A DNA stretch of 11,853 nt. Origin: JARRON01 sp037383845. GTDB lineage: Bacteria > Pseudomonadota > Gammaproteobacteria > Steroidobacterales > XN24. Position 1 is the first letter of the stretch, and each line of letters starts with the position of its first letter. Both the position numbers and the translations under genes were made by a program. The notes beneath the pieces were generated by a model. That model saw nothing but the letters and a program-made list of their open reading frames with translations, was not told where the DNA came from and made no database searches. Shown here one piece after another: positions 6,769 through 11,853 of the stretch. Where the stretch lies: positions 1 through 11,853 of the forward strand of contig JARRON010000068.1 of the NCBI GenBank assembly GCA_037383845.1. Direction: 5' to 3'.

Positions 6769-8307
6769 ATGGTGACCCGGGTGGAGCACAGCGGCGTCGG
6801 GCCGGATTCAGGCGCCCGGAACAGGGACTCGGCTTCCTCGGCACGCCTCGCCGTGGATCCCCGCTGGCTGGCCTTCCTGGGCCTGGCCGCACTGGTGCTC
6901 CTTCTTTACTGGCCCAGCGTCCGGTCCCTGTGGATGCGCTGGCAGCCGGACCCGAGCTATTCCCACGGCTGGCTGATCTGCCTGGTCTCGGCCTGGCTGG
7001 TCTGGCGGCTGGCCCGGTCGGGCCAGGCGGACCACTTCGGTACCAGCCCGTGGGCAGCACTGGGGCTGCCGGTGCTTGGACTGGCCTGGTTCGTGGCCCG
7101 AGCTGCGGGGGTGGATGTCGTCCAGTGGCTGATCCTGCCCGCCATGATCTACGTCGCGGGGCTGACCCTGTTCGGGATCCGGGCGGCCAAGCCGCTGGCG
7201 TTTCCCATTGGTTTCACGCTGTTTGCGATCCCTGTATGGGACTGGCTTAAGCCGGTCCTGCAGGAAATCACCGTGGTGGTGGTGGGCAGCTGCCTGCACG
7301 CGGTGCGGATTCCGGCGTACATCGTCGGCAACGAGGTGCAACTGCCTGCCGGCGCCTTCCAGGTTGTCGAGGGCTGCAGCGGCATGCACTTCTTCATGGT
7401 CTCGCTCATGCTGGGCACCCTCTACGGCTACCTTTTCTACCGGCAGTGGCGCCCGACACTGATTCTGCTGGCCGTCGCCCTGCTGGTGGCCATCGTCGCC
7501 AACTGGCTTCGGGTGGGTGGGGTCATTGTGGCCGGCCACCTCACCGACATGCAGCACTTCCTGGTCACGAAGGACCATCATTACTTCGGCTGGGCGATGT
7601 ACGCGGTGCTGATGACGCCGGTCCTGTTCTTCGCGCGGCGGATGGAGCCGCCGGCGGGCGAGGAGCACGCCCCCTCGTCGCCGGCCGGCGCGGGAAGTGC
7701 CCGGACTGCGTGGCTTCCCGGCCTGGCGGCGGCGGCACTGGGCCTGGCCCTGGCGCCGGCCGCCTGGGCACTGGTGGTGAACAGCGGCGCCTCGACAGGG
7801 CCGGTAGCCATGCCCGGCGGAGAGGGAGGCTGGGACATCTCGGGTGCCGCTGCGGAATCGTGGGCCCCCCATTTCCGCGGCGCTGACGCAGAATTGTCAG
7901 CGCGCTACGCCAAAAACGGCCAGTTCGTGGACGCCTGGATCTTCTACTACGCTGCGCCGGCCTATGGCCGGGAGCTCCTTTCGGGCACCAACCGGTTCGT
8001 CAGGCCGTCAATGGGCGCGGTGGAGCGCCGCGGACCCGACGAGCTTATTATCCGTTCCCGCGACGGGGACCGTGCGGTGAAATACTGGTTCGATATCGGG
8101 GGCCGGACGGTCCTCGAACGGTCCGCGGCGAGGAAAGAACAGACCCTGGCGACCCTCTCGGGCCGGCCCCAGTCGGCGCTGGTGGCCGTCGTGACGAGCT
8201 GTGTCCCGGACTGCGAGGCGGCCTCGTCAAGACTCGATACTTTTCTCGAACAGATGGAAGAAGCGCTTGCTGCTACGGTAGCGGCCGACAAGAAACAAGC
8301 GGAGTAA
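6769..8307 (+). CDS. xrtA: Exosortase A fused to a C-terminal EpsI domain
   Basis: This 512-residue membrane protein combines a transpeptidase-like exosortase with an EpsI domain. Exosortase A is predicted to cut PEP-CTERM tails at the inner membrane and pass the proteins on to the surface or EPS matrix. The N-terminal 290 residues are polytopic (first hydrophobic segment about 32-48) and include the family motif YSHGWLI. The proposed catalytic triad is complete: C203 in EGCSG, R248 in NWLRVGG, and H270/H271 in KDHHYFGW. After a linker and one more hydrophobic segment (about 318-340), residues 350-505 match EpsI: W.PHFRGADAEL, WIFYYA, YGRELLSGTNR, and a C-terminal ALVAVV...C..C stretch. Fusion with EpsI is known in this family, while other loci have a separate epsI. 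The ATG directly follows the prsR stop with no gap, so translation probably depends on coupling. prsT begins 9 bases downstream. Confidence 0.94.
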   Translation: MVTRVEHSGVGPDSGARNRDSASSARLAVDPRWLAFLGLAALVLLLYWPSVRSLWMRWQPDPSYSHGWLICLVSAWLVWRLARSGQADHFGTSPWAALGLPVLGLAWFVARAAGVDVVQWLILPAMIYVAGLTLFGIRAAKPLAFPIGFTLFAIPVWDWLKPVLQEITVVVVGSCLHAVRIPAYIVGNEVQLPAGAFQVVEGCSGMHFFMVSLMLGTLYGYLFYRQWRPTLILLAVALLVAIVANWLRVGGVIVAGHLTDMQHFLVTKDHHYFGWAMYAVLMTPVLFFARRMEPPAGEEHAPSSPAGAGSARTAWLPGLAAAALGLALAPAAWALVVNSGASTGPVAMPGGEGGWDISGAAAESWAPHFRGADAELSARYAKNGQFVDAWIFYYAAPAYGRELLSGTNRFVRPSMGAVERRGPDELIIRSRDGDRAVKYWFDIGGRTVLERSAARKEQTLATLSGRPQSALVAVVTSCVPDCEAASSRLDTFLEQMEEALAATVAADKKQAE

Positions 8308-8316
8308 CCAGCGGAC

Positions 8317-11139
8317 ATGACCATGCAGAAGACCACTCGCGGAATCCGGCTCCTGCGGCGTGCCGCGGTTGCGGCGCTTCTTGCCGTCGGACTGGCGGCC
8401 TGCGAATCGTCCCCCGCCGAGCGGCTGGACAGCGCCCGGGCGTACCTGGAAGAGGGCAACGCGCCGGCCGCGATCATCGAGCTCAAGAACGTCCTGCAGG
8501 ATGACCCGGTGAACACCGAGGCCCGCCTGCTGCTGGCCCGGGCCTCGTTCCAGGCAGGCGACGCGGCGACGGCGGCCAAGGAGTTCGGCCGGGCCGTCGA
8601 CCTCGGCGCGAGCCTCGACGAGGTCGGCGCCGAATATGCCGAGGCCCTGGCGCGTGCGGGCGCCTCCGCCCGGGCCCTGGAAATCGCCGGCGAGGCCATG
8701 GAAACCTCCGGGGAGCGTTCGCGGCTCCAGTGGATCCGCGGCCTTGCCCTGGTGGGTCTTGGCAGGCCGGACGAGGCGGAAGCCGCCTTCCGTGCCGCTG
8801 CCCAGGACCCCGAGCAGGCTTTCCGTGCGCAGCTTGGGCTGGCCCGCGTGGCCAACGCGAAGGGCGATCCGGGCGAGGCCCTGGAAATCCTGGACGGCCT
8901 GGCTGACGAGGGCGAGGAGGTCTCCGAGTACTGGGAGATCCGCGGCTTTACCCTCATGGCTTCCCGCCGGCCGGAGGAGGCTGCCGAGGCGTTCCGCCGG
9001 GCGATTCAGACGTCGAAGGAAGCTTTCGGGGGCCGGCGCTTCGTTCTCCGCGGCGCCCGGGTCGAAGCCCTGCTGGGCGCCGGGGAGGTACAGGCCGCCG
9101 CCGAAATGGCCAACAACCTGCTGTCGGAGGCCCGCCAGCATCCTCTGCCGAATTACCTGATGGCCCGCGTCGAGCTCCAGTCGGGCAACCCGAAGGAGGC
9201 CCTGGCCTACGCCCAGGCGGTGCTGGCCGCGCAGCCTGACTCGGCGCTCGGCAACACCATGGCCGGCGCGGCCAGCGTGGCCATGGGCCAGCCGGCCCAG
9301 GCGGAGCAGTACCTGGTGACGGCGGTCGAGTCCGATCCCGGGAACATCGCTGCCCGGAAGCTGCTGGCCCAGGTCCGGCTTGGTCTCCGGACCCCGGAGG
9401 CCGCCCTGGAGGCCCTGGCTCCCATGGTGGCGGGCGGGCCCGATGCCCAGACGGCTGCGTTGAGCGGGATGGCCAGCATCCGCGCCGGAGACCCGGAAGC
9501 GGCGGTGGAGCTGCTTCGAAAGCAGCTGGAAAACGACCCGGACAACGCCACCCTGCGCAATTTTCTCGCCGTCAGCCTGATCGCCGCCGGCCGCGCGGAA
9601 GAAGCGCTGGAGGAGCTGGAACAGGTGTCCTCCGCGGACGAAGAGGCGCGTACCGGGGCGGACCTGCTGTCGATCGCAGCCCAGCTGGAGGAGGGGCGCT
9701 TCGCTCTGGCCGACGAGTCAGCAGCACGGCTGGCGGAAGGTCGGCCCGAAGACGTGGCCGTACGCAACGCCCTCGGGGCGCTGTTCCTGTCGGTCGGCCG
9801 GGTGGACGAGGCCGCCGCGTGGTTCCAGGACGTCCTCCGGCTGGATCCCGGCAACCTGGCCGCGACGTTCAACCTCGGTCGCCTGGCCGCAGTCCAGGGC
9901 CAACCTGACGAGGCGGCCGAGCAGTTTTCAGCCGTGCTGAAGGCCGATCCGGACAACATCGCCGCGAAGTCCGCCCTGGCCCAGGTTGCCTGGAGCCAGG
10001 GAGAAACGGAGCGTGCCGTGGCCCTGCTGCAGGAGGTCCGTCGCCAGGCGCCGAACGCCATACAGCCCCGGTTGCTGCTGGCCCAGTTCCTGGCGGAATC
10101 CGGTGAGGCCGATGCCGCGGCGGACGTCGCCCGTGAGGCGGTGGAGGCACGGCCCCAGGATGCCAGGGCGGTCAGCGCCCTGGGTCGGTCGCTCCTGGCC
10201 TCCGGCCAGACCGCCGCAGCGCTGGAGCTGTTCCAGCAGGCCGTGGCGCTGGCGCCCAACGATCCCCGTTATCTCGTGGACGAGGCACGGGCCCACGCTG
10301 AGCTCGGCAGTGACGACACGGCCCGGGTGACGCTCAATCGCGCGCTGGCCATCGATCCCGAGTTCGTGCCGGCCCTGGCGGCCCTGGTGGACCTGGAGCG
10401 CCAGGCGGGACGGCTCGCTGAAGCCGGTGCCGCGTTCAGCAGGCTGGCAGCCGTCACGCCGGAGGGAGATCCGCGCCTGAAGCTCATGGAGGGCGAACTG
10501 CTTCTTGCCACGGGCGACGTGGAGGGCGCCCGTAACGTCTTGCAGGAGGCGGTGGACGCCAATGTGGGTGGGCGGGCCGTCGTTGCCCTGTGGCAGGCCC
10601 GGGCCGAGTCGGGGGACGACAACCCGGAGACCACCCTCATGGCCTGGCTGGCCGATCATCCGGACGACAACCTGGTGCGCACCCTGCTTGCCAACCAGAT
10701 GCTTAACGAGGGCAACTATCCCGAGGCCATCCGGCAGTTCGAGGAGTTGCAGCGGCGCGCGCCCAACAGCCCGGTGATCCTCAACAACCTGGCGTGGCTC
10801 TACGATCAGCAGGGCGACGCCAAGGCCCTGGAGATGGCCCGCCAGGCGTACCGGCTTGCGCCGGAATCCGGCGCCATCGCCGACACCTATGGCTGGATCC
10901 TCCACGGTCGCGGCGAAAGCGAAGAAGCCGTGGAAATCCTGAGGCAGGCGGTAAACCGGAGCCCCGACCAGGCCGAAATTCGATATCACTACGCTGTGGT
11001 GCTGGCCGAAACAGGCGATATCGCCAATGCATCGAGAGAGGTCAAGAGAATCCTCTCCGACACCACCGCCGTCCAGTACCACGACGATGCGCAGGCCCTG
11101 CTCGACAGGCTGGGCTCCGCGCAGGGAGATGTACAGTAA
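8317..11139 (+). CDS. prsT: XrtA/PEP-CTERM system TPR-repeat lipoprotein PrsT
   Basis: This 940-residue protein matches PrsT, the long TPR lipoprotein found beside exosortase A; length is about right for the family (roughly 900). Residues 1-28 form a lipoprotein signal: basic start (KTTRGIRLLRR), hydrophobic core, and lipobox L26-A27-A28 before C29. E30 at +2 suggests sorting to the outer membrane. From about 33 to 930 it is almost entirely tetratricopeptide repeats of about 34 residues, easily seen from recurring NPxNxxAxxxLA/GxxxEA patterns. It probably acts as a periplasmic scaffold for the polysaccharide or PEP-CTERM machinery; no biochemical role is established. The first ATG (8317) is taken; a second at 8323 would keep the signal peptide. 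GGAG lies at 8301-8304, inside the end of xrtA, and spacing does not decide clearly. Its TAA overlaps the next ATG by one base. Confidence 0.93.
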   Translation: MTMQKTTRGIRLLRRAAVAALLAVGLAACESSPAERLDSARAYLEEGNAPAAIIELKNVLQDDPVNTEARLLLARASFQAGDAATAAKEFGRAVDLGASLDEVGAEYAEALARAGASARALEIAGEAMETSGERSRLQWIRGLALVGLGRPDEAEAAFRAAAQDPEQAFRAQLGLARVANAKGDPGEALEILDGLADEGEEVSEYWEIRGFTLMASRRPEEAAEAFRRAIQTSKEAFGGRRFVLRGARVEALLGAGEVQAAAEMANNLLSEARQHPLPNYLMARVELQSGNPKEALAYAQAVLAAQPDSALGNTMAGAASVAMGQPAQAEQYLVTAVESDPGNIAARKLLAQVRLGLRTPEAALEALAPMVAGGPDAQTAALSGMASIRAGDPEAAVELLRKQLENDPDNATLRNFLAVSLIAAGRAEEALEELEQVSSADEEARTGADLLSIAAQLEEGRFALADESAARLAEGRPEDVAVRNALGALFLSVGRVDEAAAWFQDVLRLDPGNLAATFNLGRLAAVQGQPDEAAEQFSAVLKADPDNIAAKSALAQVAWSQGETERAVALLQEVRRQAPNAIQPRLLLAQFLAESGEADAAADVAREAVEARPQDARAVSALGRSLLASGQTAAALELFQQAVALAPNDPRYLVDEARAHAELGSDDTARVTLNRALAIDPEFVPALAALVDLERQAGRLAEAGAAFSRLAAVTPEGDPRLKLMEGELLLATGDVEGARNVLQEAVDANVGGRAVVALWQARAESGDDNPETTLMAWLADHPDDNLVRTLLANQMLNEGNYPEAIRQFEELQRRAPNSPVILNNLAWLYDQQGDAKALEMARQAYRLAPESGAIADTYGWILHGRGESEEAVEILRQAVNRSPDQAEIRYHYAVVLAETGDIANASREVKRILSDTTAVQYHDDAQALLDRLGSAQGDVQ

Positions 11140-11756
11140 TGACCAATACCGCCCGATCCGTTCTGCTTCTGATTGCTGCCGCGCTGGTGGCGGCCTGCGC
11201 CGCTACTCCGTCGGAGCCCCCGGAACTTCCGCCGTCAGCGGTGTCCGCCAACGATGACTACATCATCGCGCCGGGATCCGTGCTGCAGGTGTTCGTCTGG
11301 CAGAACCCGGACCTGTCGGTGGATGTCCCGGTGCGCCCTGACGGCCGGATCTCCACGCCGCTGGTGGAGGACATGGAGGCGGCGGGCAAGACGCCCACGC
11401 AGCTGGCCCGGGACATGGAAGAGGTGCTCGCCACGTACATCCGCCAGCCCCGGGTGAACATCATCGTGTCCTCGGCGGAAGTCAGCTACGAGCAGCAGAT
11501 CCGGGTGGTGGGCCAGGCGGCGAATCCCCAGGCGCTGGAGTATCGCGACGGCATGACCCTGCTGGACGTCATGATCGCCGTCGGCGGGCTCGGACAGTAT
11601 GCCGCCGGCAACCGGGCCAAGCTGGTTCGCCAGACGGCCGAGGGTCCCATCGATGTCCCGGTTCGTCTGGACGACCTGCTGAACGCCGGCGAGATCAGCC
11701 AGAACGTCGCGATCCAGCCCGGTGACGTGATCATCATCCCGGAGGCCCGATTCTGA
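11139..11756 (+). CDS. XrtA/PEP-CTERM system exopolysaccharide export lipoprotein (Wza-like)
   Basis: This 205-residue protein is a short member of the polysaccharide export (Wza/OMA) family, as found in XrtA loci. It should form or contribute to the outer-membrane export channel for exopolysaccharide. A lipoprotein signal occupies residues 1-19 (lipobox V17-A18-A19 before C20). The Poly_export domain covers about 39-113 (YIIAPGSVLQVFVW, then VRPDGRISTPLV and a helix). An SLBB-like domain follows (about 120-200; IRVVGQ..NP, MTLLDVMIAVGG). It is shorter than E. coli Wza (379 aa) because it lacks the extra SLBB repeat and the C-terminal membrane helix, which is normal for this subfamily. The ATG at 11139 is chosen over in-frame positions inside prsT because AGGGAG (11123-11128) precedes it and the signal peptide begins there. 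It overlaps prsT by one base and the next gene by one base. Confidence 0.92.
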   Translation: MTNTARSVLLLIAAALVAACAATPSEPPELPPSAVSANDDYIIAPGSVLQVFVWQNPDLSVDVPVRPDGRISTPLVEDMEAAGKTPTQLARDMEEVLATYIRQPRVNIIVSSAEVSYEQQIRVVGQAANPQALEYRDGMTLLDVMIAVGGLGQYAAGNRAKLVRQTAEGPIDVPVRLDDLLNAGEISQNVAIQPGDVIIIPEARF

Positions 11757-11853
11757 TGGACCAGCTGATAAGACAGATTCTCGACGAACTCCGCGGAATG
11801 TGGCGGTTCCGCTGGTACGCCATGGCGCTGGTATGGGCAATCGCTGTGGTAGG
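11756..11853 (+). CDS. XrtA system polysaccharide chain-length determinant (Wzz-like), 5' part only
   Basis: The first 32 residues of a gene cut by the window edge are visible, starting with MDQLIRQILDELRGMWRFRW. An amphipathic cytoplasmic start is followed by a hydrophobic run (YAMALVWAIAVV), the first membrane helix expected of a Wzz/GumC-type polysaccharide co-polymerase. The N-terminal sequence resembles the chain-length determinant that usually follows the export lipoprotein in XrtA loci. Its ATG overlaps the preceding TGA (TGATG), and GGAGG (11741-11745) lies 10 bases upstream, so translation is probably coupled. Family assignment rests on the short N-terminus and on context. Confidence 0.8.
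   Translation, partial: MDQLIRQILDELRGMWRFRWYAMALVWAIAVV

Noticed and set aside
10794..11138. Upstream extension of the export-lipoprotein frame into prsT
   Set aside because: A start at 10794 would give 115 extra residues out of frame with the PrsT TPRs and would bury the lipoprotein signal. The ATG at 11139 has a good ribosome binding site and places the signal peptide at the N-terminus.

Overview
The window is uniformly high in G+C and is laid out like a Gram-negative genome, with lipoprotein signal peptides, a Wza-type exporter and a CbpA/CbpM pair. The gene content fits a proteobacterium, most likely gamma- or betaproteobacterial and probably environmental and EPS-forming. This assignment rests on gene content and family resemblance only; no rRNA or tRNA is present.

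Left part (1-2702): an SDR-family oxidoreductase (65-853, +) is followed by about 570 bp of non-coding DNA holding degenerate repeat-like elements. A minus-strand operon then encodes the J-domain co-chaperone CbpA (1731-2702) and its modulator CbpM (1425-1727). A sigma-32-like promoter (2751-2779) and a small hairpin over the ribosome binding site lie upstream of cbpA, suggesting heat-shock control.

Middle (2703-3332): a 630-bp divergent intergenic region. Its GC-rich half near cbpA gives way to a less GC-rich half in front of prsK. The prsK-proximal half carries TGTC/GACA dyads and a perfect 9-bp inverted repeat that ends against the prsK ribosome binding site.

Right part (3333-11853, all +): a tightly packed PEP-CTERM/exosortase A (XrtA) operon. 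In order it encodes the membrane sensor kinase PrsK, the sigma-54 activator PrsR, an XrtA-EpsI fusion, the TPR lipoprotein PrsT, a short Wza-like export lipoprotein, and the start of a Wzz-like chain-length determinant cut by the window edge. Junctions are overlaps of 8, 1 and 1 bases, one abutting pair and one 9-bp gap, so the genes are probably co-transcribed and translationally coupled. By family knowledge, PrsK/PrsR control expression of PEP-CTERM proteins with sigma-54. XrtA processes the C-terminal PEP-CTERM signals, and the export and chain-length genes belong to the accompanying exopolysaccharide pathway.

The most notable observation is in PrsK. The segment that should carry the phospho-accepting histidine (family pattern around HDLKN) is absent, apparently by an in-frame loss of about 20 codons near 4767. 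The GAF region, the second dimerisation helix and the whole ATP-binding domain are intact, and PrsR keeps its receiver aspartate and GAFTGA loop. If real, the sensor cannot autophosphorylate in the usual way, so regulation of this exosortase system may have been rewired.
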